From positions 7,006,501-7,070,500 of the forward strand of contig NZ_CP120742.1 in assembly GCF_029581275.1 (NCBI RefSeq): DNA of 64,000 nucleotides, read 5' to 3'. This stretch comes from Micromonospora sp. WMMD1155. Its GTDB lineage: Bacteria > Actinomycetota > Actinomycetes > Mycobacteriales > Micromonosporaceae. Under the pieces are notes generated by a model. That model saw only the letters and a list, made by a program, of their open reading frames with translations. It did no database searches and was not told where the DNA came from. Shown piece after piece: positions 45,319 through 53,303 of this stretch (positions within the stretch are counted from its first letter, which is position 1; each line of letters opens with the position of its first letter). Both the position numbers and the translations under genes were made by a program.

Positions 45319-45596
45319 GCCTCATTGCATCAGAACGCTATCGCGTCGTCACGAGCTGTTCTCGGCCGGGATCTCGACGATCGGCGGGACCTGACAACCG
45401 GCCCGCGCCACGGCAGAGGCCGCTCGTCCGAGGTGAGATCAGCCGACGTGCTGAGCCAGGAGGCCGGGTCGTGACGGCAAGGCACAGACGCTCGTCACCG
45501 ACGCAAACCCAACCGACGGCAGTAGCTGAGAGAATCGCCGCGACCGAGCACCCGCGACCGCAGATGTCCCCATCCCACGGCAGGAGGCGCCCGCCG

Positions 45597-46454
45597 ATGA
45601 GAGGCCGTTACGCCAACCTGAACCGGATCCGCACGCTGGACCCCGAGCGCGACTACCTGGACATCTACCAGACCATGCTGCGTTACGAGTTCCCGTGGGA
45701 CATGAAGCTCGGCCTCAACCTGGCTTTCAACCGGTCCTTCTCGATCCCCGCCATCGCCGCCGTGCACACGGCCACCGGTGAGCTGACCGAACGCACCCAG
45801 AAGCGGATCGACGACACCGGCCTGCTTATGTACGAGATGGTGCTCAACGGCTTCGAGCAACCCCGTGGTCGGGACGCGTTGCGACGCGTCAACCAGATCC
45901 ACCGCCCCTACGACATCAGCGACGACGACTTCCGCTACGTCCTCGGCTGCCTGGTGGTCGTCCCGACCCGGTGGCTGCAGGAGTACGGTTGGCGCCCGCC
46001 CTGCTGCCACGAGCGCCAGGCCACGTACCTGTTCTACCGGGAGCTCGGGCGGCGGATGGGCATCACGGACATCCCCGGGTCGTACCACGAGTTCGAGACC
46101 TGGTTCACCGCCCACGACGCGGCTCACCTGCAGCCGAACGACGACGCGGCGGCCATCGAACGGGCCACCCGCATGCTGATGCTCGACCGGATCCCCCGCC
46201 TGTTCGCACCGCTGGGCAACGCGCTGGTCAGTGCCATGTACGACGCGCCGCTGCGGCGCGCGATGCGAGTCGACGCGCCGCCGTGGCCGGTCCGGGTCGG
46301 CCTACGTGTGGCGCTGAAGCTGCGCTCCCGGTCGCAACGGTGGTTCGGGGCGCCCCGGACGACGGCACTGTTCGCCGACGGGATCAAGACCAAGAGCTAC
46401 CCCGAGGGGTACGAGATCAGCCGGCTCGGTCCGCAGCAGGACCGTGCCGGCTGA
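45597..46454 (+). CDS. Oxygenase MpaB-family protein (DUF2236)
   Basis: A 285-aa protein of the MpaB/latex-clearing-like heme oxygenase family. Recognisable segments include LDPERDYLDIYQTMLRYEFP, RTQKRIDDTGLLMYEMV, the heme-pocket-like PYDISDDDFRYVLGCLVV and GWRPPCCHERQATYLFYREL. Family members oxidise organic compounds with a b-type heme; the substrate is not predictable. ATG 45597 is chosen because AGGAGG lies nine bases upstream; the frame is open to 45471 but with no conserved residues there. It converges with the XRE gene. Confidence 0.85.
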   Translation: MRGRYANLNRIRTLDPERDYLDIYQTMLRYEFPWDMKLGLNLAFNRSFSIPAIAAVHTATGELTERTQKRIDDTGLLMYEMVLNGFEQPRGRDALRRVNQIHRPYDISDDDFRYVLGCLVVVPTRWLQEYGWRPPCCHERQATYLFYRELGRRMGITDIPGSYHEFETWFTAHDAAHLQPNDDAAAIERATRMLMLDRIPRLFAPLGNALVSAMYDAPLRRAMRVDAPPWPVRVGLRVALKLRSRSQRWFGAPRTTALFADGIKTKSYPEGYEISRLGPQQDRAG

Positions 46455-46468
46455 GCGTCAGCAGCATG

Positions 46469-47671
46469 TCAGCCGACCCCGAGGGTGGCAGCGAGCTTGG
46501 CGATCGTGGTCGGGGCGCGCGGGTCGCGGGCAACCTCGGCAAGGATGTCCCGGGCGACGGGCCGGTGCGTGATCTCGGCCGGTGCGGTGCGCTCGGCCTG
46601 CACCAGCAACCGAGCGGCATTGGCCACATCATCAGCGTGCAGATGGGCACGCGCGACGTCGAGCAGGTGCGCGGCGCGGTGTTCTGCTGGCAACCACCGC
46701 CAGCCGTCCCGCCCGGCGGCCTTGTCGTGCCAGCGGATCGCGGCATGGAAGTCGCCGGCCTCCACGGCTGCGGCGGCACGAGCCACCTCGACGGCGGTCG
46801 GCCCGAACGCGGTGCGGTGATGATCGTGCCCGTCGCCGACGCGCTCTGCCATGCCGGCGGCCTCGTCGATCAGGTCGGTGACGGCGGCCTTGTTCCCGTC
46901 GTGCGTAACTGCCAGTGCAGCTTCGAGGAGCAGGGTTCCGCACAGGGACAGCTCCGCCGGTGTGCCGTTCTCCACCTCGCGCGGGGCGATCCGGTACGCG
47001 GCGGCGAGCAGCACCGACTTCGCCTCCCGCGCCCGCCCTGACGTGCGCAGCACCTGGCCGAGATGCACGGCTGCGGCGGCCACTGACTCCGGCTCGCCGG
47101 TGGCGGCGAGCATCGCCCGGTCGGTGGCCAACCACGCAAGCCCGAGATCCCCGAGCTTGACCAGCAGAGCAGCCGTGACCCGGTACGCCTCCACCAGCGG
47201 CACCCGGCCCGCCGCCGAGGCTTGCGCGTGAGTGCGCTGCGCATTGGTGAGCAGGTCCGGCAGCAAGTTGATCACCTGCGGGTAGCGGCCGTGCTGAAAC
47301 GTCGTCCACGCATACTCCACATCCCGCAGCATCCGGTCCACCGGCAACACCGGCCGGTGACCCGCCGGCTGGCCCAACGGGATCTCGTACCGCGCCAACG
47401 CCGCCCTGACTCGGTCGACGCCCTCTACGCAGTCGGTCGCCTCTACCGGCGCGACATCGCGGCCGACCAGCACGGCGGCGTCGATCCTCAGCACGCGGGC
47501 GATCTCTTGGAGCGTCGACAGCTTGTCGAGCGACCGCACACCACGTTCGACCTTGTCGACCCAGCTCTTCGACTTGCCGAGCCGGTCGGCGAACACCTGC
47601 TGCGACAGCTTCCGTCGCCCCCGCCAGTACGCCACCCGCCGCCCCACGGGCAACAGTTCAACGTTGCCCAT
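46469..47671 (-). CDS. XRE-family regulator with TPR-like C-terminal region
   Basis: A 400-aa protein with an XRE helix-turn-helix at about residues 10-65 (RRVAYWRGRRKLSQQVFADR; SKSWVDKVERGVRSL) and a helical TPR-like rest. Actinomycetes carry many such regulators, often in pairs with small proteins. ATG 47671 has GGAG upstream. It overlaps a 56-aa gene by 14 nt and lies divergent to the HTH gene at 47980, so the local set may be self-regulated. The function and signal are not known. Confidence 0.85.
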   Translation of the reverse strand: MGNVELLPVGRRVAYWRGRRKLSQQVFADRLGKSKSWVDKVERGVRSLDKLSTLQEIARVLRIDAAVLVGRDVAPVEATDCVEGVDRVRAALARYEIPLGQPAGHRPVLPVDRMLRDVEYAWTTFQHGRYPQVINLLPDLLTNAQRTHAQASAAGRVPLVEAYRVTAALLVKLGDLGLAWLATDRAMLAATGEPESVAAAAVHLGQVLRTSGRAREAKSVLLAAAYRIAPREVENGTPAELSLCGTLLLEAALAVTHDGNKAAVTDLIDEAAGMAERVGDGHDHHRTAFGPTAVEVARAAAAVEAGDFHAAIRWHDKAAGRDGWRWLPAEHRAAHLLDVARAHLHADDVANAARLLVQAERTAPAEITHRPVARDILAEVARDPRAPTTIAKLAATLGVG

Positions 47672-47828
47672 GACGCCGACTCCGATCCGGCCTCGCCCGG
47701 GTCGTCTCCTCGGCCGGTATCCGATCCGCCTCGGCCTCGGCGAGAAGGCGTCGCTTGGCCGCCTCCCGCTCGGCCGCCTGGATCTGCTCGCCTCGGCTCA
47801 CCGCCGGCTCGCCGCCGTCACCCGCCAT
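47658..47828 (-). CDS. Small charged protein upstream of the XRE regulator
   Basis: A 56-aa protein (AGDGGEPAVSRGEQIQAAEREAAKRRLLAEA in pattern) with alternating acidic and basic residues and a likely single helix. It is supported by a strong ribosome site GGAGGTGGAG just before ATG 47828 and by a 14-nt overlap with the XRE gene, so the two are co-translated. It may be the partner of that regulator; no family was recognised. Confidence 0.5.
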   Translation of the reverse strand: MAGDGGEPAVSRGEQIQAAEREAAKRRLLAEAEADRIPAEETTRARPDRSRRHGQR

Positions 47829-47893
47829 CTCCACCTCCGTCAGCAGAAGCACGACGGCACCCGCGACCGTCGCACGTTCACACTGACGTCGCT

Positions 47894-47961
47894 ATGTCGC
47901 CGACTGCGACGGCACGAGATACGACAACTCGACCACATTGCCGACGACATTCAGGCGACAT
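47894..47961. promoter_or_regulatory. Inverted repeat ATGTCGCC/GGCGACAT in a divergent promoter region
   Basis: Perfect 8-bp arms at 47894-47901 and 47954-47961 lie 52 nt apart between the small-gene/XRE operon and the HTH gene. Several CGACA units (47922, 47942, 47956) add to the pattern. It is a plausible operator for one of the two flanking HTH proteins. Confidence 0.35.
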
Positions 47962-47979
47962 GACGCTATCGTGGCGGTC

Positions 47980-48729
47980 ATGGCCGCCCCCAACACCGCC
48001 CTCCGCGCCGTCCGTACCGGGATGCGCATGAGCCAGGACGATTTCGCCCGCGCGCTCCAGGCCGCCGGCCACCGCGTCGGTGAGCCCAACGACGCCAACA
48101 AGAGACTCGTCCAGCGATGGGAGTCCGGCGCGATCGCTGCGCCCCGACCCGTCTACGCCCGCGCCCTGGAAGTCGTCACCGGCCTACCCATCTCGCTGCT
48201 GGGCTTCGCCGCGGTGCCCGGCGGGGAGGTCGCCGACGACGAACACGGCGGCCATGACATGACCTCCCCCATGTCCAACCTGGCCACGCCGACGCCGACG
48301 TCCAAGCCCGCCACGGCCCACAGGTCGTACGAGGGTGTGTGGCTCAGCCGCTATCAGTACTACTCCAGCGGGCGGGGCGACTCCTTCGCCGGACAGCACT
48401 TCGTGGTACTGCTCCAGCACGGCGATCGACTGACCGCGCGCAGCCTGCCCGGCTCGGCGGCGTCGTCCCTCTCGCTGGACCTGACCGTGGACGGTGCCGT
48501 CGTCACCGGCACCTGGGTGGAGCAGACCGACCCGGCCGGCTACTACCGTGGCGCCCGCTATCACGGTGCGATCCAGCTCCTCGCCGAGCCCACGGGTCGA
48601 CGGATGGCCGGGAAGTGGGTCGGGTTCGGCAAGGACATGGACGTCAACACCGGGCCGTGGGAGCTTGTCTTCCAGGACGCCTCGACGTCCAAGGCAACGC
48701 TCGATCGCTACAACATGTCCGCGACGTAG
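47980..48729 (+). CDS. XRE-family HTH protein with an uncharacterised C-terminal domain
   Basis: A 249-aa protein (start ATG 47980; an in-frame GTG at 47971 is an alternative). The N-terminal XRE-type HTH covers residues about 5-65, with RLVQRWESGAIAAP at its end. The C-terminal domain from about 110 (YEGVWLSRYQYYSSGRGDSF through MAGKWVGFGKDMDVNTGPWE) is conserved in many actinomycetes but has no known function; its VTGTWVEQTDPAGYYRGARYHG segment looks like a beta barrel. Divergent from the XRE operon. Confidence 0.78.
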   Translation: MAAPNTALRAVRTGMRMSQDDFARALQAAGHRVGEPNDANKRLVQRWESGAIAAPRPVYARALEVVTGLPISLLGFAAVPGGEVADDEHGGHDMTSPMSNLATPTPTSKPATAHRSYEGVWLSRYQYYSSGRGDSFAGQHFVVLLQHGDRLTARSLPGSAASSLSLDLTVDGAVVTGTWVEQTDPAGYYRGARYHGAIQLLAEPTGRRMAGKWVGFGKDMDVNTGPWELVFQDASTSKATLDRYNMSAT

Positions 48730-48756
48730 CGCACGAGAGTCACGTGCCTCCGACCC

Positions 48757-48779
48757 CTCGCTTGTAAGTTCTGGGCGCG
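48757..48779 (+). repeat. First copy of an imperfect direct repeat 28 nt after a stop codon
   Basis: The sequence CCCTCGCTTGTAAGTTCTGG lies within 48757-48779, about 28 nt after the HTH gene's stop. Its partner is at 51981-52003, with 18 of 23 positions identical, about 26 nt after the stop of the Mrr-type gene. Together they bracket the IS256 element and that gene. The role is unknown; a repeated 3' element or att-like site are options. Confidence 0.35.
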
Positions 48780-48911
48780 TCGTCCGGCGGGGTCCATCCG
48801 CAGGCGCGACCTCGGACGGCTGTCTGCGTCCGGCCGCCGGCGGCTGCCCTCCTCTAGGCACGTTGCTGTCACCGCTGCTGTCAGCGACCTCCGTGGGTCT
48901 GTGGATCTAAC

Positions 48912-50271
48912 GGTGTTTCCGGCCTGACCCATCGGGCGTTGTGCCTGGTGAGGAGGGTGCCGTGATGACCGCGACACTGAACGACCAGAGCGGACGTAAG
49001 AAGCGGGCGGAGCCGTCGGCGGAGGCGAAGGCCGCTGCGGAGCTGGTCCGGGCCGCGAAGGAGCAAGGGCTGTCGTTGACCGGCCCGGACGGGTTGCTCA
49101 AGCAGTTGACCAAGACGGTCCTGGAGACCGCGTTGAACGAGGAGATGACCGAGCACCTCGGCTATGAGAAACATGAGTCGGCTGGGGTGGAGTCGGGCAA
49201 CGTCCGCAACGGCACCAGGGCGAAGACGGTGTTGACCGACGCGTCGGGGCCGGTGCAGATCGACGTGCCGCGGGACCGGGCCGGCACGTTCGAGCCGCAG
49301 ATCGTCCGGAAGAGGCAGCGGCGCCTGTCCGGGGTCGACGAAGTCGTGTTGTCGTTGTATGCCAAGGGTTTGACCACGGGGGAGATCTCGGCGCATTTCG
49401 CGGAGATCTACGGGGCTTCGGTGTCGAAGGAGACGATCTCGCGGATCACCGACAAGGTGATCGAGGAGATGACCGACTGGTCGCACCGGCCCCTGGATGA
49501 GATCTACGCCGCCGTGTTCATCGACGCGATCGTGGTCAAGGTCCGCGACGGGCAGGTCGCCAACCGGCCCTTCTACGCCGCGATCGGGGTCACGCTCGAC
49601 GGGGAGAAGGACATCCTCGGGTTGTGGGCCGGCTCGGGTGGTGAGGGTGCGAAGTTCTGGATGAGTGTGCTGACCGACCTGCGTAACCGGGGCGTGAAGG
49701 ACGTGTTCTTCCTCGTCTGCGACGGCCTGAAGGGCCTGCCGGAGGTGGTGACGAACGTGTGGCCGGCTACGATCGTGCAGACGTGCATCATCCATCTGAT
49801 CCGTAACACGTTCCGGCTCACCTCCCGCAAGTACTGGGACGCGCTCAAGCACGACATCAAGCCGATCTACACCGCTGTCAACGCCACCGCGGCCCGGGCG
49901 GCGTTCGAGGACCTGGCCGAGAAGTGGGGCGGCCGGTATCCGGCGGTGATCCGCTTGTGGGACAACGCGTGGGCGGAGTTCATCCCGTTCCTCGACTACG
50001 ACGTCGAAATCCGGCGGGTGATCTGCTCGACCAACGCGATCGAGTCGCTCAACGCCCGCTACCGCCGGGCCGTGAAAGCCCGCGGCCACTTCCCCAACGA
50101 ACAGGCCGCGTTGAAGTGTCTGTACCTGGTGACCCGATCGTTGGACCCCACCGGAGCAGGCAGAACCCGATGGACGATGCGCTGGAAACCCGCCCTGAAC
50201 GCCTTCGCCATCACCTTCAGCGACCGCTTCCCAGCCGCTGAAACCTACTAACCAAGATCGCCGGAAACACC
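48912..50271 (+). mobile_element. IS256-family insertion sequence
   Basis: A 1360-bp element with perfect 12-bp terminal inverted repeats GGTGTTTCCGGC (48912-48923) and its complement (50260-50271) around an intact transposase. The sequences just outside are different (GATCTAAC and CTTAGCGA), so no 8- or 9-bp target duplication remains, which suggests deletion or recombination since insertion. Confidence 0.85.
48965..50251 (+). CDS. IS256-family transposase
   Basis: A full-length 428-aa mutator-type transposase. DDE residues: Asp in YAAVFIDAIVVKVRDGQ, Asp in FFLVCDGLKGLPEV and Glu in RRVICSTNAIESLNARYR, each in the expected motif. The start is ATG 48965 with GAGGAGG upstream; an in-frame GTG at 48941 is less likely. 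The gene looks intact and the element may be active. Confidence 0.93.
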   Translation: MTATLNDQSGRKKRAEPSAEAKAAAELVRAAKEQGLSLTGPDGLLKQLTKTVLETALNEEMTEHLGYEKHESAGVESGNVRNGTRAKTVLTDASGPVQIDVPRDRAGTFEPQIVRKRQRRLSGVDEVVLSLYAKGLTTGEISAHFAEIYGASVSKETISRITDKVIEEMTDWSHRPLDEIYAAVFIDAIVVKVRDGQVANRPFYAAIGVTLDGEKDILGLWAGSGGEGAKFWMSVLTDLRNRGVKDVFFLVCDGLKGLPEVVTNVWPATIVQTCIIHLIRNTFRLTSRKYWDALKHDIKPIYTAVNATAARAAFEDLAEKWGGRYPAVIRLWDNAWAEFIPFLDYDVEIRRVICSTNAIESLNARYRRAVKARGHFPNEQAALKCLYLVTRSLDPTGAGRTRWTMRWKPALNAFAITFSDRFPAAETY

Positions 50272-50272
50272 C

Positions 50273-50353
50273 TTAGCGAGACAGGCCCACCTCCGTGGGA
50301 GAAGCGATCAGATAGAACCGCTTCGGATCGACCTTCACACTGACTTCCTGCAT
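50273..50353 (-). pseudogene. 26-codon truncated reading frame beside the IS256 element
   Basis: On the minus strand, ATG 50353 starts QEVSVKVDPKRFYLIASPTE and the frame ends at a TAA at 50275-50273, one base outside the IS. The opening is like the N-terminus of short proteins on actinomycete integrative elements, a resemblance from memory only. The rest of the gene seems to have been lost when the IS came in. The remaining part up to the next gene holds nothing else. Confidence 0.35.
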
Positions 50354-50449
50354 CGCTGGCACCACAACTACCCTACGTAGTTCAGGCTTTCCACTGCGTT
50401 GCGGGTGCGTTACGGTCGTGCCTGTCTATGGTGGACCTTCGGAGGACGC

Positions 50450-51955
50450 ATGGCGCGACGTAAGGGCCTGATTGCTCAGATGCTCGATGCGCGCAAGCAG
50501 GCCAAGAAGCTCCAGGCGCAAGCGGAGGCGCGCTGGCACCGCGAGTTGGTTGCCGAGCAAAAGCGCCAGGAGGCGGAGGCACGCCGCGGGGCTAAGCAAG
50601 CCGAGGCTGCGGCCAAGAAGGCCGAGGTGGCACGCCTGAGGCATGATGCGCAGGCGAAGCGGCTGGCCGATCAATCGGCGGCGAAGGCAGCGCGAGAGGC
50701 TGCCCAACGCGAGCGTGCTGAGGAACGACGCCTAGCTGCCGACGCTCGCGAAAAGGCGCACAAGGCAGCCGCCGCGAAGCGCCTGGCGGAGCGGGAGGTA
50801 CACGCCCAGAAGATGGCAGAGGCCGAGTTCCGGACCGAGGCCGTCAGCACGAGGATTGCTGAGTATGCACAGCTGCTAGCCCAAAAAAACAGGCGGGCTG
50901 CCGAGTCTGACCTCGAACTTAGGGCGGCTTTGTCGAACGGCGGACCATCTGCGTTTGTTGAGCGTCTACAACACGTCCTCGCTCAGTCTCGATACCCGGA
51001 GGGCCTGACAGGCAAGGCCGCCGCTCACTATGACCCTGCCTCCAGGGAGCTGCTTATCGAGTACGAGCTACCACTACGAGACGTCGTGCCCACCGTGGTC
51101 GGTTATCGATACACGACGGCGAAGGGAATGGTTGCTATACCTCGCAAGGAGCCCGAGACTAAGAAGCTGTACGGTGACGTCCTTGCACGGCTGACATTGC
51201 GCACCATTGCCGAGACTTTCGAGGCGACTTCTCAGGACCTCGTCACCGGCATCGTCTTCAACGGCTATGCCTCAACCAAGGACAAGGCGACTGGCCGCGC
51301 CATTCGTCCGTTGCTGATGAGCGTGGGTGCCGAGCGGGACCAGTTTGCCGTTGTGCAGCTCGATGAGCCAGAGCTGGACCCGGTTCTGTGCCTTCGCAGC
51401 CACCTGAACGCCATCGTTTCCCCGCACCCGTACGACCTAGAAGGCGTCAGGCCAGTAGTCTCCTTCGACCTTTCAAAATACAAGTTCGTTGACGAGATGG
51501 ACGTCGTCGCCAGCTTGGATAGCCGAACGGACCTACTAACACTCTCTCCCGGAGAGTTCGAGCATCTCATCCGCCGTCTGTTCGAGAGCATCGGCATGAA
51601 GTCCTGGGTCACGCAAGCCTCCAAGGACGAAGGAGTCGATGGCGTCGCTGTCAATGAGGATCCAATCGTCGGCGGGCTTTGCATCATCCAGGCCAAGCGT
51701 TACAGCAAAATTGTCGGCCTTGAAGCCGTCCACGCTCTTGCCGGCGTGATGGATCACAAGCGGGCCGCCAAGGGCGTTCTCGTTACTACTTCGTGGGTGG
51801 GCAAGGCGAGCCGCGACTTCGCCGCCGCGAACGGACGCATCGAAATTATCGAAGGCCGTAATCTCAAACACATGCTGAAAGAACACCTTGGCCTAGACGT
51901 CCTAATCGGCCTGCAAAAGATTCCGCCGGGCTGGAACAGGGCAGACTTGGAGTAA
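50450..51955 (+). CDS. Mrr-like restriction endonuclease-domain protein with N-terminal coiled coil
   Basis: A 501-aa protein. Residues 5-145 are Lys, Ala, Glu and Arg-rich and form a long coiled coil. A middle domain (about 150-350) is unassigned. The C-terminal 140 residues are an Mrr/PD-(D/E)xK nuclease: Glu370 (SPGEFEHLIRRLF), Asp397 (KDEGVDGVAV) and Gln414-x-Lys416 (IIQAKRYSK), which is the QxK variant used by type IV and Mrr-type enzymes. It likely cuts modified or foreign DNA. Codon use is less GC-biased than in its neighbours, so it was probably acquired by transfer. GGAGG precedes ATG 50450. Confidence 0.85.
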   Translation: MARRKGLIAQMLDARKQAKKLQAQAEARWHRELVAEQKRQEAEARRGAKQAEAAAKKAEVARLRHDAQAKRLADQSAAKAAREAAQRERAEERRLAADAREKAHKAAAAKRLAEREVHAQKMAEAEFRTEAVSTRIAEYAQLLAQKNRRAAESDLELRAALSNGGPSAFVERLQHVLAQSRYPEGLTGKAAAHYDPASRELLIEYELPLRDVVPTVVGYRYTTAKGMVAIPRKEPETKKLYGDVLARLTLRTIAETFEATSQDLVTGIVFNGYASTKDKATGRAIRPLLMSVGAERDQFAVVQLDEPELDPVLCLRSHLNAIVSPHPYDLEGVRPVVSFDLSKYKFVDEMDVVASLDSRTDLLTLSPGEFEHLIRRLFESIGMKSWVTQASKDEGVDGVAVNEDPIVGGLCIIQAKRYSKIVGLEAVHALAGVMDHKRAAKGVLVTTSWVGKASRDFAAANGRIEIIEGRNLKHMLKEHLGLDVLIGLQKIPPGWNRADLE

Positions 51956-51960
51956 GGCAT

Positions 51961-51981
51961 CCTCATCCGGACCGGATGGGG
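51961..51981 (+). terminator. Hairpin after the Mrr-type gene
   Basis: CCTCATCCG (51961-51969) pairs with CGGATGGGG (51973-51981) including one G-T pair and a 3-base loop, six bases after the stop codon. The predicted stem has no T-run. Confidence 0.5.
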
Positions 51982-52003
51982 CCCTCGCTTGCAGGCTCTG
52001 AGC
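51981..52003 (+). repeat. Second copy of the imperfect direct repeat
   Basis: GCCCTCGCTTGCAGGCTCTG lies within 51981-52003, 26 nt after the Mrr-type gene's stop, with 18 of 23 positions equal to 48757-48779. Together the copies flank the IS256 and nuclease genes. Confidence 0.35.
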
Positions 52004-52115
52004 CTTCGTCTACTAACGTCCGCCACCTCGGGCGCTCGTTCGTGCGCTGCCGTCGCCAGCTGTCGGCGCTGCTGTTACCGCCCTGGAGACACACGGTTTA
52101 AGAAGGAGATAGCGC

Positions 52116-52178
52116 GTGACCGTGGTCGGGCTGGTCTATCAGGAGAAACGTCCGCCTCGCAGGCAGCGCCACCCGTGA
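52116..52178 (+). CDS. Possible 20-aa peptide in a 345-nt gap
   Basis: GTG 52116 follows a near-ideal ribosome site AAGGAGAT at 6-7 bases and opens TVVGLVYQEKRPPRRQRHP before TGA. The strong ribosome site is unusual for a random frame, but codon use is not decisive. It could be the start of a broken gene. The rest of 51982-52300 holds no supported feature. Confidence 0.25.
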   Translation: MTVVGLVYQEKRPPRRQRHP

Positions 52179-52300
52179 TCATTCCGTGCCGGTTCCGGAT
52201 CTTGCGATACTGGCTGACTTGCTCACTACGAGTCAGTCCCCCGGCACTGGTTCATTCCCTGGCCCTCATGGACATGTCGGAGCCCTCGGTCAAAGTGGCG

Positions 52301-52573
52301 TTAGCCGTAGCTGCCCTGGATGGTCGTCATGTCCGGGCCGGTGGCCCACCACTCTTCCACGAAGTCGGGTACCAATCGGCGGGAGCGGCCGGCCACGCGT
52401 TCTCGTTCCCATCGTTGATGCTCAGCCTCACGTTCCCGTCGCCAGCGCTCCTTCTCACGCCTCTTTGACCAAATTTGCCCGAATATCGCGGCACCGAGTG
52501 TGCCCAGAACACCGAGCACAGCAACAGCTAACGGGACCCATAGGGGAATCGATCCGCGCCCATAGCAAGGCAC
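52301..52573 (-). CDS. Small single-pass membrane protein with charged helix
   Basis: A 90-aa protein: one membrane helix at about residues 12-33 (VPLAVAVLGVLGTLGAAIFG), then a strongly charged segment (KRREKERWRREREAEHQRWE) and a polar tail. The pattern is common in actinomycete membrane proteins where the helix anchors a coiled-coil domain; here the domain is short. GTG 52573 is the first start before the helix and has GGTAGG just before it. Its start lies next to the degraded zinc-ribbon copy, which is on the other strand. Confidence 0.5.
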   Translation of the reverse strand: MPCYGRGSIPLWVPLAVAVLGVLGTLGAAIFGQIWSKRREKERWRREREAEHQRWERERVAGRSRRLVPDFVEEWWATGPDMTTIQGSYG

Positions 52574-52598
52574 CCTACCGGCGATTACCTGCCATCGC

Positions 52599-52711
52599 GT
52601 CTGCCGTCGACCCGCCCTCCTGGGAGCGGGCCGCCACCCGGCCCGCCACGTCAAGACGGCCTTGACACGCGGACGGACGCTGGCGGGTCGGGTGGCGGTC
52701 TGCTCGTGCCA
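52599..52711 (+). pseudogene. Decayed duplicate of the zinc-ribbon gene
   Basis: About 113 bp matches 53334-53445 at roughly 88 percent identity and in the same reading frame: VCRRPALLGAG and PARHVKTALTRGRTLAGR compare with the intact copy's VCRRPALWGAG and PARHVKTTLTHGRTLVGR. The last CxxC is damaged (CSC instead of CSAC) and no start can be found. The copies lie on either side of the lectin gene. Confidence 0.65.
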
Positions 52712-52718
52712 CACAGGT

Positions 52719-53255
52719 CTAAAGAACGAGACTCTCGATCGGCGAGAGAGAAGCTGAACCAGCGGCACGCGAGTACTTCCAGCCCCACCACTGATCGCCG
52801 GGCAGGATGGCCCCATTGTATAGATACACTCTCTGACTGTAGTCCGTGACCAGGTCACCATCGGTGTTGTCGCTCCAGATATAGCCGGACGACACCCTCC
52901 ACCGGAACTCGATTATGGATCCATCGCAGGAGGCGCTGATTACCCGGGAGATGGTCACTTGCTTCAGGCAGCGCCCGGTCGCCTCGTTCTGCAGCATGAA
53001 GGTTCCCGGGTAGGCAGCGAGATTCTGCATTCGCCACCTTTGCGGCCCGTTACAGCCGGTAAAGGTGTAGACGCTGGTGCTGAAGTCGGTGGCCAGGCAC
53101 TGCTGTGTTGCCGCGTTGGTGAGATAGTTCCACGCCGTATAGGTATCGGCGCTAGCCGGTGCGGCGGACGAAACGACCAGGGCGCCAGCCGCTGCGACGC
53201 TAGCCAGCAGTCCAGCAGCAATACGGCGTAGTCGGCGCTTCATAGCAAATCTCAT
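52719..53255 (-). CDS. Secreted ricin-B-like lectin-domain protein
   Basis: A 178-aa protein with signal peptide RRIAAGLLASVAAAGALVVS to about residue 42, then a beta-trefoil-like domain: NAATQQCLATDFSTSVYTFT, QRWRMQNLAAYPGTFMLQNE, ATGRCLKQVTISRVIS and GWKYSRAAG. The QxW-type segments (PQRWRMQ, FRWRVSS) mark ricin-B lectin repeats. It is probably a sugar-binding secreted factor. ATG 53255 is taken as the start; ATG 53243 is an alternative four codons later. It is flanked by two copies of a zinc-ribbon gene. Confidence 0.7.
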   Translation of the reverse strand: MRFAMKRRLRRIAAGLLASVAAAGALVVSSAAPASADTYTAWNYLTNAATQQCLATDFSTSVYTFTGCNGPQRWRMQNLAAYPGTFMLQNEATGRCLKQVTISRVISASCDGSIIEFRWRVSSGYIWSDNTDGDLVTDYSQRVYLYNGAILPGDQWWGWKYSRAAGSASLSPIESLVL

Positions 53256-53303
53256 GCCTCTCACTCTCTGCTCATCCGGACGGACGCATCCATGATCACA
53301 AGC

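Noticed and set aside
48887..50299. ACCTCCGTGGG repeated on both sides of the IS256 element as a target duplication
   Set aside because: The 11-bp copies are 14 and 17 bases away from the inverted repeats, not adjacent to them, so they are not a true target duplication.
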